Counted from the stretch's first letter, positions 9,906 through 19,625 are shown. The stretch: 64,000 nucleotides of DNA from Salvia splendens (GCF_004379255.2 NC_056047.1:16444293-16508292), one strand, 5' to 3'. Notes: generated by a model from the letters alone, not told the origin. Made by a program: numbers and translations.

Positions 9906-10795
9906 TTGACCTGGTTCTTCACAGGTTGCTGCAGTCCCTCCACATAGATAGGCAGCAAAATGTATTCTGGCACCCCACGGACGCGATTGAGCATTGTCTC
10001 GAACGCCGTGTGGTACTCCGCCAACGACCCCGATTGGCACAACTTCGCAATCAGGCCTATGAAGTTCTGAAAATACTGAGGATCGAACCGCCGATGCACA
10101 TCCTCCAAAAACTCCTTCCACTGTGCATGGGGATTGTTGTCGCGGTAGTTGAACACCCATTCCGAGGCGGGTGGATCAAATAACATCACCACGTAGTGCA
10201 AACGGTGTTCCTCTGGCATCAGCAGGTGTTCGAAATAATATTGCACTCGGGCTATCCAATTGGCCGCATCCGTTCCGTCAAATCGCGGCTGTTGCATCTT
10301 AAATTGATGAGGATGTCCAAACTGCTGGCCCCCGGGCTGCCTTCCCGCGGGGTTGTCCCAACTCGTCGGGTGGTTCGAAGCGTAACCCTCGAATCTCTGG
10401 CTCGGTGGGTCCCAAGCCGACCCGCGATTCCCAAACGGAGCCCCCCAGGTCGACGTCCCCCCATTAGGGTTTGACGGCAGTGGGGAATTCTGGTAGCCCC
10501 GGCCCGGCGGCTCCCCTAGCAACGATCGGGAGGGACCCGACGCCAACACCCCTGTAGCCTGGGTGTAAATCGGGAACTGCTGTTGCCCGCTCGAAGGAGG
10601 TTCTGGGTCCGGCCGTTGCGGATGAACCCTAGACGGCGCGCCGCGCTCCGCAGTCTCCATTCGCGCTTCCATCCGTGCTAAGGACGCTAGAACGTGCTCC
10701 ATCGCTATGGCCGTAGCATCCAGCGGCAAGGTCGACGGAGGTATCGGTTCCAAGCCACGGATTGAGAGTTGCTCCGTGCGGCCCGGTTGTGTCAT
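9734..10795 (-). CDS. Reina-like Gag
   Basis: Starts at ATG 10795 (MTQPGRTEQL) about 35 bases inside the 5' LTR. A Pro/Gln-rich N-terminal part leads to a retrotransposon gag (capsid) domain at about residues 165-300, with PRFDGTDAANWI, FEHLLMPEEHRLHYVVM and FNYRDNNPHAQWKEF. Past about residue 297 (LQQPVKNQV) the frame no longer makes sense, and the natural continuation, including the zinc knuckle, is in the pol frame (-1 relative to gag). Relatives usually make one Gag-Pol polyprotein, so a one-base deletion near 9905 is the simplest reading. A programmed -1 frameshift is possible, but no canonical slippery heptamer is seen there. Confidence 0.8.
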   Translation of the reverse strand: MTQPGRTEQLSIRGLEPIPPSTLPLDATAIAMEHVLASLARMEARMETAERGAPSRVHPQRPDPEPPSSGQQQFPIYTQATGVLASGPSRSLLGEPPGRGYQNSPLPSNPNGGTSTWGAPFGNRGSAWDPPSQRFEGYASNHPTSWDNPAGRQPGGQQFGHPHQFKMQQPRFDGTDAANWIARVQYYFEHLLMPEEHRLHYVVMLFDPPASEWVFNYRDNNPHAQWKEFLEDVHRRFDPQYFQNFIGLIAKLCQSGSLAEYHTAFETMLNRVRGVPEYILLPIYVEGLQQPVKNQVKHQNRHLWQRLWRWQPSMTRQTIDPHRRQGGNAEPGRIATSGSSQPLTNRLLYQRRL

Positions 10796-10828
10796 GCTTC
10801 CGATGAGTACAAGAATGAAAGCACCACT

Positions 10829-11376
10829 TGTTAAGGGCAGTCTTCCCCTAACGATGAATTCCTCGACGAACTTCGCGGGTGCCTTGCCCGTCGATCAGAT
10901 CGCCGGCGAAATTTGTGAATTTTCTTGTGCGTGAGGCGCAAGAAAGAAAAGAGAGAGAGATAGCGTGAGATAATTTTATTTCATGGTGTGGGAAATAAAT
11001 TACACACGTATTTATACTAAGGACCCTAGGGTTGATTCGACCTACGATCCGGGAAAGAATCAACAAAGAAAACCCGGAAAGGAACTTAACGTCCGTTCAA
11101 CGAATAAAGCCCGCAAAAGACAATTCTAACTATTACATTAATTAAATGACTCAAATTAAAGAAATAAAGACTCTAGCAAAATAACAAAGTCTTCGTCTTC
11201 ACCCCGTGACGAAGTCCCCATAACGCGACGGCCTCTTCACGACCCGTCTCTCCGACCTTGCCCGTCGCGGCTGCTCTGGCTGCTGCTCCATTGGCGAGAC
11301 GCCTGTGTCGGCGTCGAGTTCTTCAATTGGCTGCACCTCCCGTTCCTTCAGTCTAGCTGACGGGGGACCCGTAACA
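10829..11376 (-). repeat. Reina 5' LTR
   Basis: 548-bp copy of 5460-6007. Seen differences include ATGGTGTGG against ATTGTGTGG and CTCCATTGG against CTCCACTGG. Confidence 0.93.
11010..11016 (-). promoter_or_regulatory. TATA box of the Reina 5' LTR
   Basis: TATAAAT on the minus strand within GTATAAATACG, a typical plant LTR promoter core. The transcript would run leftwards through gag and pol. Confidence 0.5.
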
Positions 11377-11381
11377 AAAAG

Positions 11382-11754
11382 TATTATTGTATCAACTCAA
11401 AGTATCATTCTATCCGCCAAAACTATCATTCTATCCGCCAAAACTATCATTCTATAGCCAAAACTTCTATAGAGTAGAACTCGTGGATCAATGCACTGCC
11501 ACCAATTAATCCACCAATTGAAAACCTATCCAGACAAGAATGTAACAAAATTTCTTAATCAATTTCCAAAACTAAGAAATTAAATTGTAAAACTGAGATC
11601 AAGTCATCAAGCAATCCATCCAATCTCATTAATCATGTTGTTACTTAGTTGACGTAACAACTGAAATGAATATTAACCAAAATAAAATCAACACCTATCA
11701 ATAAACTATAATGAAAATTGAAAAAATGAAATCTTATCATTCTCCTTCCGTTGG
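11382..11754. other. Rest of the repeat array, then unrecognised captured DNA
   Basis: 11382-11460 continues the array interrupted by Reina. 11461-11754 is AT-rich with no coding potential that I recognise. It could be intron sequence of the captured kinase gene, since a kinase exon follows directly. Confidence 0.4.
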
Positions 11755-11905
11755 TCAAAATTCACCGTGACTTGAAGCCCAGTAACATACTGCTCGATGC
11801 CGAGATGGAGGCGCGTGTGGCCGATTTCGGCGTCGCCAAGTTGATTCAGAGCGATGAGTCTATGTCCGTTATTGCTGGATCTTACGGCTATATTGCCCAT
11901 CATAT
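11755..11905 (+). pseudogene. Captured TDR/PXY-like kinase fragment (catalytic and activation loops)
   Basis: Encodes [14 protein letters not shown] (catalytic loop with HRD and the Asn), [11 protein letters not shown] (DFG metal-binding motif) and [12 protein letters not shown] (activation segment). It breaks off just before the APE motif, where HH replaces PE. This is the C-lobe core of the same receptor-kinase type as the fragment at 4862, so two separate parts of one gene were captured in the same orientation. The region that should join them and the rest of the C-lobe are absent. It is a gene fragment, not a gene. Confidence 0.82.
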
Positions 11906-11935
11906 AGGCATAATTATCTTAAGTTTCATTTTATC

Positions 11936-12080
11936 AAACAAAACTATCATTCTATCCGCCAAAACTATCATTTTATGTACATACCTACAAATCAGTAAAA
12001 GTATCATTGTATCAACTCAGAGTATCATTCTATCCGGCAAAACTATCATTCTATCCGCCAAAACTATCATTTTATGTATC
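11936..12080 (+). repeat. Second AATGATA-type array, plus orientation
   Basis: Several copies of the ACTATCATTCTATCCGCCAAA word and the GTACATACCTACAAATCAGT spacer seen at 5281-5459. The following bases 12081-12438 are AT-rich with no recognised feature. Confidence 0.75.
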
Positions 12081-12438
12081 AGCAAAATGAACCTCTCAAA
12101 TGAAATAGAGAATAATAAAAATAAAAATATTGAAAAAAGAGAATGAAAAAGAATGATGAGAAAGCTGCGTTTTGATCAGTTTTGAATAACATATTTGCGA
12201 GGAAAATATTTTATTTTATGAATGATAATTATATTTTATATGGACTTATTTTATGGAGTAATATTTTTCAGTATTTTAAAGTATAAAAACAAGAATGGAT
12301 TTATTGAAAAAAGAGAGAAAGAAAAGGATGAATATTTTAATAAAAGAGAATGAAAAGGAAGCTGCGTTTTGTTCTCAATGCTTTGCGTATTAAGCACTGC
12401 ATTCTGTGCTGTGATTTAAATCACAGTAGGGGATACAA

Positions 12439-12913
12439 TGATTTGTAGGTACGTACATAAAATGATAGTTTTGGCGGATAGAATGATAGTTTGCCGGATA
12501 GAATGATACTCTGAGTTGATACAATGATACTTTTAATGGTTTGTAGGTATGTACATAAAATGATAGTTTTGCCGGATAGAATGATACTATGAGTTGATAC
12601 AATGATATTTTTTTTTTAACGAACTCAGCCCAATTCACTTTATAGACGACAGCTGCATGTGGAATTGTCGACTTTAATATTGTTGGAGGAGTAATAAAAT
12701 ACCAATTTTTCGACTTTAATTGTGTTGTCAATCAAAATTTGGAACGATGCTGGGGATAGGTGGAAAGAAAATTATGCAATCAACCAACTTTAATACAGCA
12801 GCATCGTGCACTGGTTGTTGGTGCAGCAGCCCAGCAGCCGCACGATGTTCCGATACCTCACATTCCCCAGCACCTCTACCTCCGCCAGCACCCCGCCGCC
12901 GTCCCGCCTCTTC
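12439..12913 (-). repeat. Right arm of the 475-bp inverted repeat, with kinase fragment
   Basis: Near-identical inverted copy of 4978-5452. It carries the array (12439-12610), the CATAATTTTCTTTCCACC spacer, and on the minus strand at about 12796-12913 the kinase piece LAEVEVLGNVRYRNIVRLL to TMLLY. One substitution turns RHRN into RYRN. With the left arm it would fold into a long double-stranded stem if both lay in one transcript. Confidence 0.85.
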
Positions 12914-13125
12914 AGTGATAAAATGATATTTTTGTTTCATAATGATAGTTTTAGATTTTTGGCTGATAAAATGATACTTTTGCATCATAAAATGATAGTT
13001 TGAGAGGATAAAATGATAGTTTCAAATGATAAAATGATACTTTTGCATGATAAATTGATTGTTTGAGTTCTTTGGTTGGATAAAATGATAGTTTCGGGGA
13101 ATAAAATGATAGTTTCAAGGGGTAA
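12914..13125. repeat. Array of GATAAAATGATAGTTT-type repeats
   Basis: About ten imperfect copies of a 20-25 bp word built on ATAAAATGATA, alternating TAGTTT and TACTTTTGCAT endings. The core AAAATGATAGT is the complement of the ACTATCATTTT core in the other arrays, so one repeat family runs through the whole composite element. Spacers are not unique, so this is not a CRISPR-like structure. Confidence 0.75.
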
Positions 13126-13172
13126 AATTTGGAAGGCTTGCCGTAGTAAATATTGCAATAAGAAAAATAAAC

Positions 13173-13565
13173 ATGTCGACATTGATTTTAACATTACTCC
13201 CAAGTCTACACTATTATACGAAAAGAAGCACACCAAGAAAATTGACTCAAAAATCAAAAGTTAGGATATTTGTGAACACGTGGAGGGTATATTGCAACAT
13301 TTTGCCGAACACCTCAACCCTCAAGAAGAAATTTTATAAAAAATCTGATGAAACAACAAAAGGGTTACAAGAAAGATTCAAAATCAGAAGCTTAATTAGC
13401 CAAATAGGTGAGCGGTTCTGTGAGATCATCTACCTGCGTCGGGCTTTTGAAATCGTTTCAGAGGCATTTGATGACGATTTGAGGCAAAAAATTAGGTATC
13501 TAATAGAGCGAGCGATGCTGAATTCTTATCAACTCCACAAGATTTCAGTTGGGAATAATGTTTGA
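13173..13565 (+). CDS. Hypothetical 130-residue ORF inside the composite transposon
   Basis: ATG at 13173, rich in Lys, Thr and Ser in the first half, then a more protein-like second half (IGERFCEIIYLRRAFEIVSEAF, in part). I do not recognise a family. It lies between the repeat array and the right terminal inverted repeat, so it may be captured or terminal transposon sequence. There is no evidence of expression, and it may be chance. Confidence 0.2.
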   Translation: MSTLILTLLPSLHYYTKRSTPRKLTQKSKVRIFVNTWRVYCNILPNTSTLKKKFYKKSDETTKGLQERFKIRSLISQIGERFCEIIYLRRAFEIVSEAFDDDLRQKIRYLIERAMLNSYQLHKISVGNNV

Positions 13566-13681
13566 ATCTCAGCCAAAAGATTAGAAAATATGTGTGGTCC
13601 AAATTTGGTTATAGGATTATCACACAAATTAGGGGTTATCATATGATCACAACTCTCTCTATATATATATAAATACATCCC

Positions 13682-14066
13682 TATAGGATTGTGATCAAGA
13701 TAGAACCATTCTTAAACGTAGAACCATTCTTAAACGTAGAACAAATGTCAAACGGAGGTCGTTAGATCTTTTAATCCAATGATGTTGATTTGCACAGCAA
13801 CTTCCCATTACAACCAAAACTATTATTAATGGGTGAATGCAGAGAAGTGAAAAAATAAAGCATGCATGGATTCTTCTTCGTTTCATTCATTCTTCCATCA
13901 ACATGTGAGTTTTTTTCACATGTTGAGTCCGGAATGTTGTGAAAACATAGTCTAATATGTATGATTTTTAATCTTGACCGTCATTTTTTCCTTATCCAAT
14001 GAATAAAATATGTAGAGTTCTAGGTTCTACATTTAAGAATGGTTCTATCTTTAACGCAACCCCCTA
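13682..14066. mobile_element. MITE with GATAGAACCATTCTTAAA termini
   Basis: The left end reads CTATAGGATTGTGATCAAGATAGAACC then ATTCTTAAACGTAGAACC; the right end (14022-14066) is its inverted copy, GGTTCTACATTTAAGAATGG then TTCTATCTTTAACGCAACCC. The 385-bp unit has no coding capacity. It adjoins the composite element, and TA-rich flanks hide any target duplication. The left terminus has its ATTCTTAAACGTAGAAC word doubled. Confidence 0.7.
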
Positions 14067-14095
14067 TATATATATATATATATATATTAAAAATA

Positions 14096-14195
14096 GATAG
14101 TAGAAATTATGATTAAATATAATTAAAAAAAAAGAAGAAGAAATATAGCATCTTGACATCTCTTTTAGGACAACATAGTCTCATTTGCATAACTG
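14096..14195. repeat. Right copy of the direct repeat flanking the composite transposon
   Basis: Partner of 4648-4738 in the same orientation, sharing TATGATTAAATATAAT, ATAGCATCTTGACATC and CAACATAGTCTCATTTGC. Confidence 0.75.
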
Positions 14196-14264
14196 AATAA
14201 CTATATATAGATTACTGCTCTATAACCAAAATTATCTATATAATTAAATGAATGAACCAATGGG

Positions 14265-15010
14265 TCGCATTGCAGTTACAGTTGACAGCACGGAGCTGTG
14301 GTGACCTTGAAGTTACGGATTTAAATCCATCACTCCAGTGGCGAAGCCAGAAGTTTTACAATGTGGGACCCAAATTACTGTTAATATTTATAGAATTTTT
14401 TCGATGTTCTTGACGCTAGAAGTTTAAAATAATCGATATTTTTAATTTTTATTTAAATACTATATAATGGGATGAAAATGAATTTTTTTATGTTTATATG
14501 TCATCAAAGAAAACATCAACGAAAATATACATCAATAATTATTTTTTTTTAATTTTTTTAATGATGAGTATAATTATGGAAGAAAACAATTACGAAATGA
14601 AAAAAAAATTAAAATTAGCATAATTTGGTATAAAAGAAAACAAATAAAAATTATGTTCTAAAAAATAGAAAGTAAAAAGAAACAAAAATATACACATTAT
14701 GCTGCATAAATAGAAAGAAGAATAAAAAAAAATGCATTAATAGGAAGAAGAGAAAAAAAATAGGTAAAAAAGGCTGGAATGTGAATCAAACTCCTAGAGA
14801 CTATGCCTCCAACCAATTGCGCTACATGTTTTACAGATTAATAGTATTTGTTTACATGTAATAATACAATGAAAATAAAATTGATGGGGGACTGGGCCCC
14901 TTGGCCTCACCGTGGCTTCGCCGCTGTGCCACTCGCTGGAGACTTTCGGCTTTAATCCGCAACCCGGTCGGGCAGATTAGTCGGATTCCGCCACGTGGAA
15001 AAACAAATGG
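14265..15010. repeat. Possible SINE-like sequence split by a TIR element
   Basis: CCAGTGGCGAAGCCAGAAG at about 14336 and GTGGCTTCGCCGCTG near 14914-14928 look like the inverted ends of a non-autonomous DNA element of about 600 bp; its inside is AT-rich and non-coding. The flanks (TGGTGACCTTGAAGTTACGG on the left, CTTTAATCCGCAACCCGGTC on the right) resemble the two halves of a tRNA-derived SINE head. The assignment is tentative. 15011-15231 shows nothing further. Confidence 0.35.
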
Positions 15011-15231
15011 ATGGAGTCATCCTAAGCGAGCCAGTCACCCTTCCCTCCTGCATATTTCAAAACATTAATTGAGACAAAGGAGTAGAAATTATACATTCAA
15101 CATTTTGGCTATTGAATTCGTGTTATGGTACACAACTGAAACCGCATGCAAATTACAAATAAAATGAAGAAACAAGAAGGAATAATTTAGTTTAACTTCA
15201 CCTCTCAAGCTTCATTCGCCGCGTTGAAACG

Positions 15232-18200
15232 TTACCTAATCAAGAGATGGGGAATGTGGGCAATCTTCTCTCGCTCCTCACCCTCCTCTTTCACACATCG
15301 CGCCGCCAGCTGCGGGCAGTCGAATATCGCAAGCGACGCCAGCTTTGGCATCCGCAACGGCGGCAGCGTCACCAGCTTCGGGCACTGCCGAATCACCAAC
15401 TCCGACAGCGACGCCATCTCCCGCGGCAGCGCACTAAGCTCATACAGGTTCCACAATCTGAGCGATCGCAGCGATGGCAGATGCAGATCCAGATCACGCA
15501 AATTGCAATCCTTTATGTACAGCTCTCGAACATTCTGGAACACCTCCATCACCGCATCTCCCTCCACCACTCCTCTCAGACTCGGCAAATTCGCAATCCT
15601 CAGCCGCTCTAACGATGCAAATTTCGAATTCCGACTTCCATTTTCATCCACTATATACTCCAACGCATCAATGCCCCATAGATACAGAGATTTTAGACGA
15701 GGCAGATCACCGATTAATGGCAGACGCGACAGCAAAATCTCATGTTCACTTGACTCAAATTCTCCATCTTCTTCATCCAAACTGGAGCATACCTTCCTCT
15801 GAAGCCACTTATTTGCAAACACTCGAGATTCGGATGAGGTTCCAAGCCTTCCAGAACCTTCTCATCCATTGCCTCCGCAGAGTCGCCTTCCCAATTGAGG
15901 ATTAAATGAGCTAGGTTTGGCTTCTCAAATAGCTTTGCTCTCGTCAATTCGCTCTTTGCTCTCTCCAGATGTCGGATTTCAAGCCTTCCTCCGATCTTCA
16001 ACAACTGCAACTGATCCAGCTGATTTCCTGCTTTGTTACCCACTATGAACAGAGTGAGCGTCTTCAGATGAGTCAATTCCTTGATTCCGCAAGGCATGTC
16101 ACTCAGCTTGAGGCATCCATCTAGGAATACATGACGAAGATTCGTCATGTATTTGATCTTCTTGGGCAAAGCTTCGAGAAGGATGCAATCATTTAAGATG
16201 AGAATTTGCAGATTCCAAAGGTTGCAGAAAGTAGGAGGGAGAATGCGAATTTGGGAGCTTGTTAGATCAAGATAGCGCAAGTGTTTCAATTTGGCTATTG
16301 CATTTGGTAGGTTTTCCACTCTTGCCCAATTTAGCTTTAGAATTCTCAATCGAGGATAACTCATGATTGTGGACAGTGTGGGAACATTCAGTGAAATACT
16401 AGAACAACAATTTTCCCAATAATATTTCGTGAAATATAACTTTCTTACTTTGTTATTTGATGCGTTTGAGCTTGATCCAGGAACTCTGTTCTCCAACATA
16501 GACTGAGCTAGATCATGAACAAGATCGTGCATATTCGCTGTTGTTGTTGTTGTTGTCGTCGTCAATATTTCGACTGATATTGCTGTTGTTGTAGTTGTTA
16601 ATATTTCCTTGTTAGTTTCTTGTAACGTAACTTCATGGAAGAATGATCTCAAAACCAATCCATTCCATATCCGGTCACCAACGTCTTCCACCTCCTCTGC
16701 TCCGTTTGGCTTGATGCATCCGAGAGCGATCCAATGGAAGATCAAATCTTGCTTCTCAATCTCATAATCTTTAGGAAAGACTACACAATAAGCGAAACAC
16801 TGCCTCAATTGTAGAGGAAGATGATGGTAGCTCAGCCTTAGAGCAGGCATGATCATGGTTTCTTCTTCCCATATCTCACTCTCTCTAACATGAACCCATT
16901 CCTTTTCTTTCCTCTTAAACCGGAGAAGCCCTCCTAGTGCCTTGGCCTCCAGAGGAACTCCGCCACACTTTTCTCACTATTTGCCTCCCTATAGTTTCCA
17001 ACCCAGGAAAGGCCTCGCTCTCTTGCTCTTGCCCAAACACTCTTAACTTAAACAACGACCAGAGGTCCTCCTCGGACAACCCTTTCAAGGAAAATGGCGG
17101 AAGCGTTCCCATTGCTTCTGCCACTTTCCTCAATCGCGTGGTGACAACAACCGAAGCACCACTGGAACCACAGTCCAGAATGCTTCTAAGATTAGCCCAG
17201 TCTTCTTGATTGTCACTCCACACATCATCCAACACCAAAAGGTATCTTCTCCATTCAAAATCTCACTGTCTCTGCAGCGCGTCTAGCTGCACCAGATTTG
17301 AAGCGCTTCCGGTAGCGGACTGTATCATGGCCTCGATACAGAAATTATCAGAAACACAAACCCACAATTTATCATCAAAATGACGAGTTACTCTCTCCTC
17401 GTTGAAGACTAACTGAGTAAGCGTCGTCTTCCCAAGGCCTCCTATGCCAACGATTGGCAAGACAGAGAGCTTGGATTCTTGGTTCAGTAATACTTCCACA
17501 ATGCTCTCTCTGTCTGTTGGCAATTGAAATATAAAAATGAATATAATAATATCTCACATCGGTGTATACAAAGAGCTTAATCCACTATATAAGTCTCATG
17601 GACCTCTCCTCTTATCACCAATTGGTTTTAAGATGGAACTCATGGATTTTTATCATGGTATCAGAGCGGGTCGCCGACTGTGGGTCATATTTAACTGATC
17701 CAGCAGTATATATGGGCTGAAACCGAAATGACTGACTCAGCAGTATAACTGGGCTGAAAATTTGGGCAAGTGGTCCAACCGATCGAAAAAAAGATTGGGC
17801 CGATTGTCCAATCGATCATAAAAAAGTCCAACCCCTCCAAGATTCACCTTAAAGGGTTTGAGGGAGGGTGTTGGCAATTGAAACATAACAATGAATATAA
17901 TAATATCCCACATCGGTGTACACAAAGAGCTTAATCCACTATATAAGTCTCATGGACCTCTTCTCTTATAACCAATTGGTTTTAAATTAGAACTCATGAA
18001 TTTTTATCATTGTCTTCATCTCTTCCATAAATATGATCACCCTCAATCAAAACTGATCCTGACTCACGTCTGCAGTCGACCTCCTGATCAGGCGCGACAA
18101 TCTCAGACAAATGGAAGTTGTTCCTCTCTGCAGCGAGATGATCGAGTCTGTGAGTCATGTCTTTGATTCTTCTCCCCATCTTGCGGCTAAATAGGATCTT

Positions 18201-18479
18201 CTTGAGATTGAATTTGGTGGGCAGCTTGGAAGCCTCGGTGCTGCACTCATCGAGTATGTCCTCGATGTCGAAGGCGGCGGCGTTGAGCTTGGTGAGCCAG
18301 TTGTGGATGGATTTGTTGTGGAACTGTTTGGCTTCAGCGTCTTCAAGAACTGATTGGATTGTGGTGAGAGTGCTTTGCAGCTTCTTCATCTCTTTGTCTA
18401 CGCCCATGATCACTCCGATCTCTTCCTCGAGTAGATACCTCAGATTATGTATCAGAATCGAAACAAAGGACTCTGCCAT
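15232..18479 (-). pseudogene. Inverted CNL-type NLR copy, broken
   Basis: Minus-strand paralogue of the gene at 675-3440, starting at the equivalent ATG (18479) and ending at the equivalent LLIR stop (15232). The coiled coil is nearly identical. The TRIM element at 17515-18009 interrupts it between YGRDED and RESIVEVLL. P-loop, RNBS-A, kinase-2 and RNBS-B regions remain. Frame lesions: deletions near 17262 after LDALQR give a stop; an extra A near 16972 destroys the GLPL motif; a 7-bp loss near 15735 shifts the LRR frame. It keeps the canonical MHDLVHDL, where the intact copy has IHD. LRRs continue to the end. No full protein is possible, but truncated CC products or small-RNA production are possible. 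Confidence 0.92.
17515..18009 (+). mobile_element. TRIM (terminal-repeat retrotransposon in miniature)
   Basis: 495 bp with 141-bp LTRs (17515-17655 and 17869-18009), each TG...CA. The primer-binding site TGGTATCAGAGC (17656-17667, complementary to initiator Met-tRNA) follows the first LTR directly, and a purine tract AGGGAGGG precedes the second. The 213-bp middle has no coding capacity, so it needed enzymes from another element. Target duplication is CTGTC on the left and TTGTC on the right, one mismatch. It sits in the coding sequence of the NLR pseudogene. Confidence 0.93.
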
Positions 18480-18509
18480 TTCCAGATTATTTTTAAGAAA
18501 CCACAACAG

Positions 18510-18782
18510 TTGTTGGAGTGAATAAGCAAAAGAATTTATGCTATTTTAAGGGAGATTCGGAATTTAGTATGCTACTTTTTTTGTTGAGGTATTTCAAGTG
18601 CAGATGAAGATAATGACGTTGGGAAATAGTTAGGTTGGTTTAATTTATTCGTCAAACATGTAATTTGGTTCGTTGATTGTTCAAATCCGGCAGCTTTCAG
18701 CAACGGAGAGAAAGAGTGGTAAGTCCAAAATTTGCGTATTTAGTGATTACAATTCAATACAGTGTGACTGGTTATAAACTAT
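18510..18782. other. 5' flank of the NLR pseudogene, no feature seen
   Basis: The first bases (CAACAGTTGTTGGAGTGAA) still match the flank of the intact NLR, then the similarity fades. No other feature. Confidence 0.4.
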
Positions 18783-18784
18783 TA

Positions 18785-19047
18785 CTCCCTCCGTCCCATC
18801 TTATGTGATGGATTTCTTTTCGGCACGGGAATTAAGAAAATGATATGTATTGAGTTAGTAAAGAGAGTAAAGTATGAGAGAGGAAAAAGTAAGAGAGAAT
18901 AAAGTAAGAGAGATAGAATAAAGTAAGAGAGAAGGAATAAAGTAAGAGATGGTTGAAGTTTTATTTTTAGCTAAAAAAGGAAATCAATCACTTGAGGAGA
19001 GATAACCAAAAATAGAAAGTTGATCACTTGAGATGGAACGGATGGAG
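18785..19047. mobile_element. Stowaway MITE
   Basis: Starts CTCCCTCCGTCCCAT and ends ATGGAACGGATGGAG, with TA at both sides (18783-18784, 19048-19049). The 263-bp inside is purine-rich (AAAGTAAGAGAG repeats) and non-coding, as in Tc1/mariner-derived Stowaway elements. Confidence 0.9.
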
Positions 19048-19527
19048 TATTACACTTGTGCATTGCATGGAAATATTTTACTTATTGTATAAAACTGTTC
19101 ATTTTAATGAAATAATTTATAGTAATCAATTAATGTTCAAAAGTTACAATAAGGAAAAATAAAATATAGATTTAGTCTAATTTTGAGGGACGACTCACAA
19201 AATGGTAAAATTAAACTATTTTTTTGAGGATAGGGGAAGTATTATAACATAGCCCTTGTAGTAGAATAATTAGAATAAAACAAACAAAGCCATAAGCATT
19301 GTCTGTTTGTCATCATTATTACTCCTAAAAATCCTACTACATTTACATAAGAAAATTCTCAAATCACTATTGTCAATCATCAAGTGAAAACATTTTTGAG
19401 AAATGCAATTTAATCCATTAAGTTATTATCAATGCCAAGTGTTAGTATATTTCCGTGCTATTTAAAACTATATACTTCCTTCGGCCTACACGATGCTTAC
19501 AATCAATTTTTTCATGTGATTAAATTA

Positions 19528-19580
19528 TTATCCCTCTGTCCCGTATAAATGAGGCGTTAGTAATTGATACAAAGAGAGAA
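19528..19580. mobile_element. Degenerate Stowaway end
   Basis: CCCTCTGTCCCGTATAAATG resembles a Stowaway terminus followed by the AGAGAATAAAGTGGAAAAGA-type body, but no second end is visible. 19050-19527 is AT-rich and otherwise empty. Confidence 0.4.
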
Positions 19581-19625
19581 TAAAGTGGAAAAGAGTAAAT
19601 AAGATAAATAAGAATATAAAAAAAT

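Larger units (their letters stand above)
5460..11376 (-). mobile_element. Reina-like chromovirus (Ty3) retrotransposon, nearly intact
   Basis: The 5917-bp element reads on the minus strand. It has 548-bp LTRs at both ends and a perfect target duplication AAAAG (5455-5459 and 11377-11381). Next to the right LTR a primer-binding candidate starts TGGTGCTTTCATTC (minus strand, from about 10827). Next to the left LTR is a polypurine tract, AAGGGGGGGGAGT on the minus strand (6008-6020). Gag, protease, RT, RNase H, integrase and a C-terminal chromodomain occur in Ty3 order. Small size, short LTRs and the chromodomain suggest the Reina clade. By eye the LTRs differ at about two positions, so insertion is recent. 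Confidence 0.93.
4759..13655. mobile_element. Composite DNA transposon with captured receptor-kinase fragments
   Basis: The left end (4759-4825) reads GGGGTGCGTTATAATGATAACC and continues through AATAACCCTATAACTAAAT to CCACCACACA. The right end (13587-13655) is an imperfect inverted copy (TGTGTGGTCC, TTTGGTTATAGGATTAT, GGGGTTATCATATGATCAC). The two ends therefore form roughly 65-bp terminal inverted repeats. Inside are three stretches of a TDR/PXY-like kinase, 475-bp inverted arms (4978-5452 and 12439-12913) and several AATGATA arrays. The Reina element at 5460-11376 inserted later; without it the unit is about 3 kb. No transposase is visible. The layout suggests a gene-capturing Pack-type or fold-back element, superfamily unassigned. 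Target duplications are obscured by TA-rich flanks. Confidence 0.6.

Noticed and set aside
9906..10160. First 85 codons of the minus-strand pol frame
   Set aside because: Out-of-frame shadow of gag; the pol-like sequence starts near 9905.
4862..12913. A functional receptor-kinase gene
   Set aside because: Only parts of the kinase domain are present, with a frame break, a stop after MLLY and no LRR or membrane segment.
12914..13125. CRISPR-like regular repeats
   Set aside because: Repeats are degenerate and the spacers are themselves repeats; the setting is a plant transposon.
14265..15010. A tRNA gene
   Set aside because: Only weak B-box-like similarity and no cloverleaf; at most a SINE remnant.
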